DNA from: G963676655 sp963676655
Lineage (GTDB): Bacteria; Verrucomicrobiota; Lentisphaeria; Victivallales; Victivallaceae
Reading direction: 5' to 3'
Length of the DNA: 64,000 bases
NCBI GenBank assembly: GCA_963676655.2
Contig: CAXXKX010000003.1
Span: forward strand, 4,960,001 to 5,024,000
The position numbers and the translations under genes are program-made. The notes under the pieces are model-generated. The model searched no databases. It had not been told where the DNA came from and saw only the letters and a list, made by a program, of their open reading frames with translations. Each line of letters opens with the position of its first letter. Within the stretch, counting starts at the first letter, position 1. Of the stretch, positions 10,053 through 18,149 are shown piece by piece.

Positions 10053-10076
10053 TTCATACCTTTATATATAATGTTA

Positions 10077-11645
10077 TTATTGAGCATGTTGATCGGTGGA
10101 GCATTTTTTCAGGTGTATTTCGTTGAAATTCAACTCCCGTTTTCCGTCGCTGACCGATACTTCATAATTTGCCACATCTACTTCATAATGGATCTTTTTC
10201 AGGGATTTTCCTTTGCCGAGAATGCCCCGCCGGGCAAGGTCGATGATATTTTTGAAATCGGTGCCGGTATCCGCTTTGAGGTCCGAAAGATTCGCTTCTT
10301 TGACCTCCTGGGTAAATTTGTTTGCCAGCCAGATTTTCAGTTCCTCCAGCCGGCTTTCTTCCATGGTCTGAGCCGGTTTGGCTGAGCCGTGACTGCGTTT
10401 TAAATAAGTCCTGATAACCCGCTGCTGTTTTGAGAAATCTTTACGTGGCCGCGGCGGCGTGGCTTTGGTGAACTCGTCCCAGTAGTTCGGGTCGTATGAA
10501 ATGCCGGGGGCTGAAATTAATTCCCTGATAAATTCGTCCGGGCAGGCGTTCGGCGGCAGGGCGGCGATTTCCAGCAAACGGGCATTCAGTCCTTCCAGCC
10601 GGTTGTTTTTGCGTTCGAGTTCCCGCAGGTGGGCGCTTAATTTGCCCCATACTTTCATGGCGGAGTCATTAACTCGCTGACATAACGAATCGATCCGGCC
10701 CTGTGGACGATAACAGTCCGGGAGTTGTTCGAGAAGGCGGCGCGGTGAAGTCAGAATTCGACCTCTTTTCAGGAAGCGCGGCGTGTTCTGCATTTCCAGT
10801 TCGTGGATTTTAATGCATTGTTCGAATTTGACGGCATTGTCGCCGGAGTTGACGGCTTCGAGTTCGCTCAGGATTTTTTTGCGGAGCATGTGGATCCGTC
10901 GCAGATAGCCGATCATGTAGGAACGCAGTTCGTCAATAATCTGCCGAGCGTCCTCAACCCGGTAATTATGGATCAGGAACGCGCCGAGCGTCGCGTTGAT
11001 TTCGTTCAGGTTGCGGCATATTCGGCCAGTGTATTCGTTCACGTTTTGCAGCAGAAAAACAATATTCGCGGCCCGGCCGAACGATTTTTCGGAATCGGCG
11101 TCGTCAAGTTTAAAACGTTTAAGCGCCCGGCTGGCTTCCCGCAGCCTGGACAGGACAAATTCCAGCAGGTCGCCGGCGTCCTGGGTAATATCCTCAAAGT
11201 CATTGTGGAGCCGTTCCTCCAGCCAGTGCAGGAATGCCACGGTTTCCTCTTCCAAGCGGTAACGGTAGCGGTCACGACGCATATCGCGGTATCCGCGCAA
11301 ACGTTCTTTTTCAAGGCGCTCGGTAATCAGTTTCCATTCCAGCAGTTGATGCATGTGCCGGGTGAACAGGTCCTGCCCATAAGTTGATCCGTCAACGTTT
11401 TCCTGGGCCGGTTTGACTGCGTTGTAAAGGTCTTCGTTCAGCGGTTCCAGTTCGTGTTCGCGGCGGAACAGCAGCATCCGGTAAAGAATCTGAATATAAT
11501 AACAGCTGTGATCGGAATTGAGCAGAGATCCGATACTGCGGTTACGGCGCGACACCAGTTCGGCCGAAAGGCCGGACTCGAACGCGGCATCCGGTTCGTC
11601 GCTGAACAGTTCCAGCGGATTGATTTTTTTACCGGTTTCCGTCAT
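10077..11645 (-). CDS. Kleisin-like subunit of the SMC complex (MksF/JetA-like)
   Basis: This 522-residue, almost entirely helical, charge-rich protein has no membrane segment. Its length and position (first of the three SMC-complex genes) match the MukF/MksF/JetA kleisin, whose N-terminal winged-helix region dimerises and whose middle and C-terminus bridge the SMC heads and bind the KITE dimer. ATG 11645 (MTETGKKINPLELF) is chosen because it lies two bases after the TGA stop of the thioesterase gene; the frame stays open further upstream only by running through that gene. The coupling implies coordinated expression with cmk and the thioesterase. The kleisin call is inference from context and helical pattern. 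Confidence 0.72.
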   Translation of the reverse strand: MTETGKKINPLELFSDEPDAAFESGLSAELVSRRNRSIGSLLNSDHSCYYIQILYRMLLFRREHELEPLNEDLYNAVKPAQENVDGSTYGQDLFTRHMHQLLEWKLITERLEKERLRGYRDMRRDRYRYRLEEETVAFLHWLEERLHNDFEDITQDAGDLLEFVLSRLREASRALKRFKLDDADSEKSFGRAANIVFLLQNVNEYTGRICRNLNEINATLGAFLIHNYRVEDARQIIDELRSYMIGYLRRIHMLRKKILSELEAVNSGDNAVKFEQCIKIHELEMQNTPRFLKRGRILTSPRRLLEQLPDCYRPQGRIDSLCQRVNDSAMKVWGKLSAHLRELERKNNRLEGLNARLLEIAALPPNACPDEFIRELISAPGISYDPNYWDEFTKATPPRPRKDFSKQQRVIRTYLKRSHGSAKPAQTMEESRLEELKIWLANKFTQEVKEANLSDLKADTGTDFKNIIDLARRGILGKGKSLKKIHYEVDVANYEVSVSDGKRELNFNEIHLKKCSTDQHAQ

Positions 11646-11647
11646 CG

Positions 11648-12061
11648 TCAGGCAGACTCCGGTCCGGAAACTTGTTCGCATGCGGCTTTCAGGTTTGCCG
11701 GAATCCGCATTGGACGGCCTTCGCTGCCGCAGCAGGCCAGGACCACATAACCGGAGCAAAGCAGGACATCGTCGCGATAAACTTCGCAGGCCAGTTTCAA
11801 CCTGACGCCACGAACTTCCGCAGTCCAGCCCCGGAAGGTCAGCAGGTCGTCATAGCGGGCGGAGTTTTTGTAATCAACATGCGCCTCGGTGACCGGCAGG
11901 AACACTCCCTGTTTTTCAAGTTCGTAATATGGCAGGCCGATCGCCCGCAGCATTTCCGTGCGGTGACGTTCAAAATATACCAGATAATTGGCGTAATAGA
12001 CTACCCCCATTTGATCGGTTTCCGCGTAAGGTACGCGGTAGGTCATTTCAAAAACACTCAT
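11648..12061 (-). CDS. YbgC-type acyl-CoA thioesterase (4HBT hot-dog fold)
   Basis: The 137-residue protein has the hot-dog thioesterase signature YAETDQMGVVYYANYLVYFE (residues 14-33), in which the Asp of ETDQMG is the catalytic residue in YbgC/4-hydroxybenzoyl-CoA thioesterases. These enzymes hydrolyse short- to medium-chain acyl-CoA or acyl-ACP esters in the cytoplasm; YbgC homologues are often encoded with Tol-Pal genes, which are not present here. Its ATG overlaps the cmk stop in an ATGA arrangement (12058-12061) and its stop is two bases before the kleisin start, so it is embedded in the operon. Substrate is unknown. Confidence 0.88.
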   Translation of the reverse strand: MSVFEMTYRVPYAETDQMGVVYYANYLVYFERHRTEMLRAIGLPYYELEKQGVFLPVTEAHVDYKNSARYDDLLTFRGWTAEVRGVRLKLACEVYRDDVLLCSGYVVLACCGSEGRPMRIPANLKAACEQVSGPESA

Positions 12062-12741
12062 TCCTTCACCCTCTTTACAATATAATCAACCACCTGTTCC
12101 AAAGACATTCCGGTGGTATCGACTTTTTTCGCGTCATCCGCCTGCTTCAGCGGAGCGACAGCGCGACTTGAATCTATCCGGTCGCGTTCACTGATATTAG
12201 CGATAACCTGTTCCAGTGTCAGTCCGGTGAATTTTCCGCGATCCTGGTTCAAGCGCCGCTTCGCACGTTCTTCCGGAGTGGCCCAGAGAAAAAACTTCCA
12301 GCGCGCGTTGGGAAATATGACTGTACCGATGTCGCGTCCTTCCATTACAACCGTGCCTAGTTCCGCCGAAGAACGTTGGATCTGCATCAGGAACTTTCTT
12401 ACAGAAGGCAGTGCCGCCACATTGCTGACCGCATCGGTCACGCGTGGCGTGCGCAAGTCATCGCCGGGAAAGCCCCCGTTCAGTTTTATGTCCCATTCGC
12501 CATCAGGATTTTTTTCATAGCTTATTTTTATCTGTTCCAGATATGGTAAAACCTCTTTATCTTCGACCGTGGCGGTATTGACTCCCGCCTCTTGCAGAAA
12601 CAAAGTTATCGCCCGGTACATGCTGCCGGTATTTACGTACGGAACATCCAGTTTTTCGGCAACCATTGTCGCGACGGAACTTTTGCCCGATCCGGCCGGG
12701 CCGTCAATCGCGATGACGGATGCTTGTTTTGCTTCATCCAT
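12058..12741 (-). CDS. cmk: Cytidylate kinase
   Basis: Cmk phosphorylates CMP and dCMP with ATP in pyrimidine salvage and nucleotide supply. The protein (227 residues from ATG 12741) has the P-loop IDGPAGSGKSSVA at its N-terminus, the YVNTGSMYRA substrate block, the VMEGRDIGTVIFPNA signature and a RRLNQ lid region. Length is typical. An in-frame TTG at 12762 would add seven residues; ATG 12741 is more likely. It is the first gene of a five-gene unit that continues with overlapping or near-overlapping start and stop codons into the thioesterase and the SMC complex. Its essential role suggests that the whole unit is expressed constitutively. Confidence 0.94.
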   Translation of the reverse strand: MDEAKQASVIAIDGPAGSGKSSVATMVAEKLDVPYVNTGSMYRAITLFLQEAGVNTATVEDKEVLPYLEQIKISYEKNPDGEWDIKLNGGFPGDDLRTPRVTDAVSNVAALPSVRKFLMQIQRSSAELGTVVMEGRDIGTVIFPNARWKFFLWATPEERAKRRLNQDRGKFTGLTLEQVIANISERDRIDSSRAVAPLKQADDAKKVDTTGMSLEQVVDYIVKRVKE

Positions 12742-13238
12742 ATAAATATTATTTCCAGTCAAGTTTTTTTATAAAACCACAAGTCTGTAAAATACACTTA
12801 AATATAAAAAAATCCAATCCCGTGATTAAACTTTTATCAAACCGGATTTCCAGGGTGTATCATTTCGACAGCGCCGCTCAAAGTCGAAGTTTTTCATTGT
12901 TTGGGACTGATGGGACTCTTGAATTCAGCTTGCTGGATAACTTGAATAAATAGCAATACTTGATTCTTTAAAATGATATAAGTTCTTTGCGGTTAAGATG
13001 TTAGTTTTGTTTGTTTTGGGCTGTTGCGGCTGGTTGGTCTCTTGGATTTTGCTTTTAATCCAAACCGCCCATAATTTCTCAATAGTCCTATTTTTCGAGT
13101 AACGGTGTTTTGTCAGAACCGTCAATCATCTCAAAGCCTGTCCGGTTTTAGTATATTATGAATATTAAAATTGCATAATCTTTTTTTTATGATAAATTTC
13201 TGGATGTATAATGCGTAATCTCAGTCAGGTGTTTATTT
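12742..13238. other. Divergent intergenic region cmk / methyltransferase-GT
   Basis: Nearly 500 bases separate two divergently transcribed genes, and no credible gene is present. It must hold the promoters of the cmk-SMC operon (leftward) and of the fusion gene (rightward). A TATAAT-like hexamer lies about 13206-13211 for the rightward gene, without a convincing -35 partner. The sequence is AT-rich with several T and A runs. Confidence 0.4.
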
Positions 13239-14666
13239 ATGATTAAATATGATTTTCTGGACCAGTTGCGGAATAAGATTCGAGCGAAGAAAGATTCAGT
13301 TGCGGCAAAACGCGAAAAATGGGTTCGCGGCAACCCTTATTATTACAAACAATTTATAAAAACCCTTAAATATATTATTCCGGAAAACTCATCGGTTCTG
13401 AATGTCGGCTGTAGTACAGGTTTTTTGCTGGGCGAACTCAAGCCTTCCCGCGGGGTGGGCATTGACGGTTCCGCCGAACAAATCAAAATCGCTAAGGAAC
13501 AGTTCCCTGAACTTGAATTTCTGGATCAGGACCCCGAGGCGGCTCGGGTTGAAGGATATTTCGACTTCATTCTGCTTTGCGGGGTTGAGGATATGGTTGA
13601 CCTGAAAAGCGTAATGGATTCGATTCGACCAAACTGCCGCCGCGAAACCAGGCTGATCGTGTGCTACTACAACTATCTCTGGCAGCCGCTGGTAACCCTG
13701 GCCGAAAAATGCCACTTGCGTTTGCCGCAGCAGGTTCACAACTGGTTTTCCGGCAGCGACATTAATAATATCATGGAACATGCCGATTTTGATCCGATCC
13801 AGATCAAGCACCTGGTTTTGTGGCCGTTCAATTTTCCCGGAATTTCATATTTACTTAACCGCTTTTGCGCCAGACTTCCCGGATTGCGTCATCTGAGCAT
13901 GATGCGGGTCGCGGTGGCCCGACCTGAACCGGTTCCCATGGAAAACGCGTCGGTATCAATCGTCATTCCATGCCGGAACGAGGAAGGCAATATCCAGTCC
14001 GCGGTCGAACGCATCCCGGAGTTTGGCGGTCATACCGAAATCATCTTTTGTGATGATAAATCAACCGACGGCACTGCCGACAAGGTACGGGAAATGCAGC
14101 AGAAATATCCGGAAAAAGATATTAAGCTGGTTGATGGTCCGGGTATTTGCAAAGCGGATAACGTCTGGACCGGGTTTGATGCCGCATCATGTGATATCTT
14201 AATGATTCTGGATGCCGACCTGACGGTTATTCCGGAGGAGTTGCCGTATTTCTATGAGGCGATAGTCAAGGGGCGCGGCGAGTTCATCAACGGTTCAAGG
14301 CTGGTATACCCGATGCACGACGACGCGATGCGGATCTGCAATATTATCGGCAATAAATTTTTCTCGCTGCTTTTTACCTATATTCTCGATACCCCGATCA
14401 AGGATACGCTGTGCGGCACCAAAGTTGTCAGGCGTTCCGACTTTGCCCGGATCAAGGCGATTCGCGGCTGTTGGGGCGTGAAAGACCGCTGGGGCGATTA
14501 TGAACTGATCTTCGGCGCCGCCAGGAATCATTTGAAAATAATCGATCTGCCGGTTCATTACATGGAGCGTACTTACGGCGAGACTAAAATGACCAACCGG
14601 TTTAAAAACGGTATGATCATGCTCCGGTTCAGTATCGCGTCAATGTTCGGGATTAAATTTCATTAA
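13239..14666 (+). CDS. Fused SAM methyltransferase and GT2 glycosyltransferase
   Basis: This 475-residue protein joins two catalytic domains. Residues about 20-220 form a class I SAM-dependent methyltransferase fold: motif I is VLNVGCSTG followed by GVGIDGS. Residues about 235-475 form a GT2 family glycosyltransferase, beginning SVSIVIPCRNEEGNI and carrying the nucleotide-sugar/metal DxD-type ILDADLT. The C-terminal KMTNRFKNG region resembles dolichol-phosphate-mannose/polyprenyl-phosphate-sugar synthase relatives. It acts in the cytoplasm or on the inner face of the membrane, probably in cell-surface glycan assembly; the acceptor is unknown. TCAGGTG provides a ribosome-binding site. Two small genes follow at 8 and -1 bases, so it opens an operon. 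Confidence 0.85.
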   Translation: MIKYDFLDQLRNKIRAKKDSVAAKREKWVRGNPYYYKQFIKTLKYIIPENSSVLNVGCSTGFLLGELKPSRGVGIDGSAEQIKIAKEQFPELEFLDQDPEAARVEGYFDFILLCGVEDMVDLKSVMDSIRPNCRRETRLIVCYYNYLWQPLVTLAEKCHLRLPQQVHNWFSGSDINNIMEHADFDPIQIKHLVLWPFNFPGISYLLNRFCARLPGLRHLSMMRVAVARPEPVPMENASVSIVIPCRNEEGNIQSAVERIPEFGGHTEIIFCDDKSTDGTADKVREMQQKYPEKDIKLVDGPGICKADNVWTGFDAASCDILMILDADLTVIPEELPYFYEAIVKGRGEFINGSRLVYPMHDDAMRICNIIGNKFFSLLFTYILDTPIKDTLCGTKVVRRSDFARIKAIRGCWGVKDRWGDYELIFGAARNHLKIIDLPVHYMERTYGETKMTNRFKNGMIMLRFSIASMFGIKFH

Positions 14667-14674
14667 GGCTGGCT

Positions 14675-14989
14675 ATGGACTTCTTTAAACTTGAATTTTA
14701 CGTGCCGGAAACCCATCTCGAAGAGGTAAAAACCGCGTTGTTCGAGGCCGGGGCAGGGCGGATCGGCGATTATGACTGCTGTTGCTGGGAAACGTGCGGG
14801 CAGGGCCAGTTCCGGCCGCTTGACGGCAGTAACCCGTTCATCGGTGAACCGGGCCGGATTGAAACGGTTATTGAATATAAAGTTGAAATGGTTTGCGCCG
14901 TTGAACTGATTGAAAATGTTATAAAAGTCCTGCGGGCAACTCACCCTTATGAAGAACCCGCATACAGTTACTGGAAGGGGATGTCCTGA
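14675..14989 (+). CDS. NIF3/YqfO insert-domain-like small protein
   Basis: This 104-residue protein matches the PII/CutA-like insert domain of NIF3 (YqfO) proteins as a free-standing gene. The visible pattern is FKLEFYVPETHLEEVKTALF, then GAGRIGDYDCCCW, then a FRPLDGSNPFIGEPG block and a C-terminal ATHPYEEPAY. The last motif is the hallmark of the family. Function is not established; structural homologues bind metals or small ligands. AAGG precedes ATG 14675. It lies 8 bases behind the methyltransferase-GT fusion, and its TGA overlaps the protease start by one base (TGATG). Confidence 0.83.
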   Translation: MDFFKLEFYVPETHLEEVKTALFEAGAGRIGDYDCCCWETCGQGQFRPLDGSNPFIGEPGRIETVIEYKVEMVCAVELIENVIKVLRATHPYEEPAYSYWKGMS

Positions 14990-15624
14990 TGTTTATTACA
15001 ACACTTAAAACTAATCCTCAACTTTTTTTTATGTGGATATTCCTGGTGATCTTTTCAGTTTGTTGTCACGAATACGCCCATGCTCAGGTGGCGTTGTGGG
15101 AAGGCGACACGACCGCGCGTGACGAGGGGCATTTGACCTTGAACCCTTTGAAACAGATGGGGACATTGTCTCTTGTCATGTTGGCTTTCATTGGTCTGGC
15201 TTGGGGGGCGGTTCCGGTTAATCCTCAACGTATGCGTCGACGTATCAGTCCATTGCTGGTATCGCTTTCCGGGCCTGGAATGAACTTGGTTTTGTATATA
15301 ATTTTTACTATTCTGCTTCATGCTTTTCTGGTGGTTAAAGGGATGCCGCTGGGTGCTATTGATGAAAATCGCATGTCTGAAATGTTTTTTCTGGGAGCGG
15401 CTTTAAATTTTATTTTATTTGTCTTTAATATTTTACCGGTTCCTCCTCTGGATGGTTATGCGATTTTCAAATTCTTTTCTCACCGGGGGTTGGATGAGCA
15501 TTCAGAATTGGTCAAAGGTTTTTTTGTCTGCCTGATTCTGGGGGTCATTTTGGGTATGCAGTATGTTTTTTCTTTCGCGAAATGGTTAACTGTACACTGG
15601 GGGATTTGGCTCGGATTGTACTGA
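14989..15624 (+). CDS. M50 (site-2) family intramembrane metalloprotease
   Basis: The 211-residue membrane protein has about five to six hydrophobic segments. It carries the zinc-binding HExxH motif as CHEYAHA (near residue 26) in the first segment region and the second metal-ligand motif NILPVPPLDGY (near 154), exactly as in the short rhomboid-sized M50B proteases. These cleave substrate proteins within the membrane, usually in regulated proteolysis. Translation is coupled to the upstream small protein. No PDZ domain is present, so substrate selection would need other factors. Substrate is unknown. Confidence 0.88.
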   Translation: MFITTLKTNPQLFFMWIFLVIFSVCCHEYAHAQVALWEGDTTARDEGHLTLNPLKQMGTLSLVMLAFIGLAWGAVPVNPQRMRRRISPLLVSLSGPGMNLVLYIIFTILLHAFLVVKGMPLGAIDENRMSEMFFLGAALNFILFVFNILPVPPLDGYAIFKFFSHRGLDEHSELVKGFFVCLILGVILGMQYVFSFAKWLTVHWGIWLGLY

Positions 15625-15672
15625 AAATGCGGGATAAATTACCGAGTTGGTCTGCTAAATGAGTTTTAAGGG

Positions 15673-15701
15673 TTGAAATTGCCGGTAATATGTGATATAA
15701 T
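15673..15701 (+). promoter_or_regulatory. Extended -10 promoter of ilvB
   Basis: TTGAAA at 15673-15678 and TATAAT at 15696-15701 are 17 bases apart, and TGA directly before the -10 makes an extended -10 element. Transcription would start near 15708, leaving a leader of about 235 bases before ilvB. This is one of the best promoter matches in the window. Confidence 0.7.
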
Positions 15702-15743
15702 ACCAGTGAATGTTAATTGATCATAAATTGAGCAGATTTTCTA

Positions 15744-15830
15744 ATGCAATGTTTCAGTAAAAAGGTGTTTGTTATTGTACCCGGCCCGGCGGCGGCAGGC
15801 GCGTCCGTTGTCGGGGTGGACCTTATCTGA
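15744..15830 (+). CDS. Candidate ilvB leader peptide
   Basis: A 28-codon frame lies inside the predicted ilvB mRNA leader: ATG at 15744, TGA at 15828-15830. It contains six valine, two isoleucine and one leucine codons, with runs such as VFVIV and SVVGVDLI. This is reminiscent of the valine/leucine-rich leader peptides that control ilv operons by attenuation. A GC-rich stretch inside it (15798-15803, GGCGCG) can pair with CGCGCC at 15845-15850, and a run of seven T follows at 15867-15873. Against it, the ribosome-binding site is weak and I cannot draw a canonical terminator directly before the T run. Treat it as a hypothesis. Confidence 0.35.
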   Translation: MQCFSKKVFVIVPGPAAAGASVVGVDLI

Positions 15831-15944
15831 GCATTCTTCTATGCCGCGCCAGGTATAATTTCCGGATTTTTTTATCAGCAGAAGTACTGTATCCGGAGCA
15901 AAAACAAAGATTTTAATTAAATTATATATACTTAGGGAAATAAT

Positions 15945-17654
15945 ATGAGTGAAGCAAAAAAACAGATCAAAGGGAATAGAATTGTAATCAAATGCCTTGA
16001 GCATCAGGGCGTCGATTTGCTGTTTGCCTATCCCGGCGGATTTTCAATGGAACTGCACCAGGCGCTGCAGGAATCGGATATGCGGGTGATTTTGCCGCGT
16101 CACGAACAAGGCGGAGCTTTCGCCGCCAACGGTTATGCCAAGGCCAGCGGCCGGGTCGGGGTTTGCATGGCAACCAGCGGTCCCGGCGCGACAAATCTGT
16201 TGTCAGGTATTGCCGACGCCTATATGGATTCGGTTCCGACCGTTTTTATCACCGGTCAGGTTCCGACCACGATGATCGGTAAAAATGTTTTTCAGGAAAC
16301 TGATATCATCGGAATGACCCGCCCGATCGTTAAGCACAGTTATCTGGTTCTGGACGCAAAAGACCTGCCGCGGATTTTCAATGAGGCTTTTTATCTGGCA
16401 AGGAGCGGTCGTCCCGGGCCGGTAATGATTGATATACCGAAAAATATCCAGCAGCAAATGTTGAATGAAGATGAAGTTGATTACGACTGTAAAATGGATA
16501 TACCGACATATAAGACGCATTATGATATCAGCCCGGAGGATGTCAAGGCTATAAAGGACGCGATTGCCGCGAGTGAAAAACCGTGTTTGTATACCGGCGG
16601 CGGCATTATTACGGCCGAGGCGTCGGAAGAATTATTGAAATTCGCTGAAGGCTACAATCTGCCGGTTGTTACCACTCTCATGGGGATCGGCTCATTGCCT
16701 GACAACCATCCGCTGCATCTGCATTGGCTGGGGATGCACGGCAATGCTTATGCGAATTATACCGCCAACGAATGTGATTTGCTGATCGCTTTCGGAGCCC
16801 GTTTTGATGACCGGGTTACCGGTGATCCGGTTAATTTCGCTCGTGATGCAAAAATCATCCATGTTGATATTGATGAATCCGAGATCAATAAAAACAAGCC
16901 GGCCGATATCGGAATTGTCGCGGATATCAAGGATATGTTGATCGAGTTGAACCGGGAACCGGTTTTCAAGGAATTTGCCGCCTGGCATAAACAGATCAAG
17001 GAATGGCGCGAGAAATATCCGTTGACCTATGTCCGGAAACCCGGAAAGGTTCAACCCCAGTTTGTTTTGCAGAAACTGGCTGAAATGACCAACGGACAAG
17101 CGGTAATAGTTCCGGGCGTTGGACAGCACCAGATGTTTGCTTCGCAGTATTATACCTATAATTATCCGCGGCAACTCATTACTTCCGGCGGCCTCGGCGC
17201 AATGGGATTCGGGTTGCCGGCTGCTATGGGCGCTAAACTTGCCTGTCCGGACAAAATGGTCATCAATATTGATGGCGACGGCAGCTTCCAGATGAATATC
17301 CAGGAACTCGGTACTTTGCATGTTGAAGATATTCCGGTCAAATGTGTTATCCTGAACAACCAGCACCTGGGGATGGTTGCGCAGTGGGAAGACCGTTTTT
17401 ACGGCAGTGTCCGCGGCAATACCGAAATGCACAGCAAGCATGCCGAACGGCCGTTCCCGGACTTTGTCACTATTGCTAAAGGCTTCCTGGTTCCCGGCAG
17501 GGAAGTATACCATGAGGATGAATTGGAAGATGCTCTCCGTGAGATGCTGGAATCTCCGGGACCGTTCGTTCTGGATGTTCATACCGGCTATGAAGAGCAC
17601 GTTCTGCCGATGATCCCGCCGGGGCGTGATTACAAATCAATCATCCTGGAATAA
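15945..17654 (+). CDS. ilvB: Acetolactate synthase, large (catalytic) subunit
   Basis: The enzyme condenses two pyruvates, or pyruvate and 2-oxobutyrate, with thiamine diphosphate as cofactor, the first common step of valine, leucine and isoleucine synthesis. The 569-residue protein has the three ThDP-enzyme domains: PYR (FAYPGG and PRHEQGGAFAANGYA with the catalytic Glu), the central FAD-type domain (FGARFDDRVTG), and the PP domain with GDGSFQMNIQEL ending in the metal-binding NNQHLGMV. AGGGA precedes ATG 15945. The anabolic-type block NVFQETDIIGMTRPI is present. No small regulatory subunit gene (ilvN) follows; a strong terminator lies 7 bases after the stop, so the gene is monocistronic here. 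Confidence 0.94.
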   Translation: MSEAKKQIKGNRIVIKCLEHQGVDLLFAYPGGFSMELHQALQESDMRVILPRHEQGGAFAANGYAKASGRVGVCMATSGPGATNLLSGIADAYMDSVPTVFITGQVPTTMIGKNVFQETDIIGMTRPIVKHSYLVLDAKDLPRIFNEAFYLARSGRPGPVMIDIPKNIQQQMLNEDEVDYDCKMDIPTYKTHYDISPEDVKAIKDAIAASEKPCLYTGGGIITAEASEELLKFAEGYNLPVVTTLMGIGSLPDNHPLHLHWLGMHGNAYANYTANECDLLIAFGARFDDRVTGDPVNFARDAKIIHVDIDESEINKNKPADIGIVADIKDMLIELNREPVFKEFAAWHKQIKEWREKYPLTYVRKPGKVQPQFVLQKLAEMTNGQAVIVPGVGQHQMFASQYYTYNYPRQLITSGGLGAMGFGLPAAMGAKLACPDKMVINIDGDGSFQMNIQELGTLHVEDIPVKCVILNNQHLGMVAQWEDRFYGSVRGNTEMHSKHAERPFPDFVTIAKGFLVPGREVYHEDELEDALREMLESPGPFVLDVHTGYEEHVLPMIPPGRDYKSIILE

Positions 17655-17660
17655 TCCGGT

Positions 17661-17697
17661 AAAAAATCTTCAGTCACAAGGCTGAAGATTTTTTTTG
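17661..17697 (+). terminator. Rho-independent terminator after ilvB
   Basis: AATCTTCAG (17665-17673) pairs with CTGAAGATT (17682-17690) around an eight-base loop. The A run before and the T run after extend the stem to about 13 pairs. The following run of T residues makes this a textbook intrinsic terminator for ilvB, and it can work in both directions. Confidence 0.92.
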
Positions 17698-17870
17698 CTT
17701 ATTTTACCGTTACAGTGGATCGTGAGAGTTTTTATTGAATCGCAATGATTTATAGAATACGGTAATAAATTTTTTTATTTTATGCTTGAAAAAACTGCTG
17801 CTGAAACTTATCTTCTTTATGAGGCAATTAAATTAATTGTGCATCGAAATAAGGAATTAGAGGGTGGTTT

Positions 17871-18149
17871 ATGGAGATTAATGTCAACGAAGTAGTTATG
17901 CTCTTACTTTGTCTGGGAGTCAGTATCTTCGTACTGTTTAACTTGCAGGATTTCAAGACGATTCCCTCATTCTGGCTTATCATATCGGGTTTTTTTCTGT
18001 TCTTTGCCGGTTCGATCGCAACTGTGCTGGAACAATTTTTCTGGCCTGAAGCGCTGAATTTGATCGAACACCTTGCATATCTCAGCAGCTCCGTCATCGT
18101 GTTTATCTGGTGCTGGCTGCTCTTTGCATTTGAAAAGAGGGTGGAATAG
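17871..18149 (+). CDS. Small three-helix membrane protein paired with sensor kinase
   Basis: The 92-residue protein is almost wholly hydrophobic with three predicted membrane helices and no catalytic motif. AGAGGGTGG lies just upstream of ATG 17871. Its TAG stop overlaps the GTG start of the hybrid kinase, so the two are translationally coupled. Its third helix region (LEQFF... followed by an aromatic-rich helix) resembles the membrane segment at the N-terminus of the kinase, which suggests a split sensory module. I do not recognise a family; the role as a sensor partner is inference. Confidence 0.7.
   Translation: MEINVNEVVMLLLCLGVSIFVLFNLQDFKTIPSFWLIISGFFLFFAGSIATVLEQFFWPEALNLIEHLAYLSSSVIVFIWCWLLFAFEKRVE

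Noticed and set aside
5840..11645. Full Wadjet defence system
   Set aside because: The nuclease/Toprim-like JetD gene is missing and the trio is embedded in a housekeeping operon, so a defence call would go beyond the evidence.
12925..13125. 66-codon minus-strand frame in the cmk upstream region
   Set aside because: It has low-complexity Lys/Thr/Gln-rich content, no ribosome-binding site and no similarity to a known fold.
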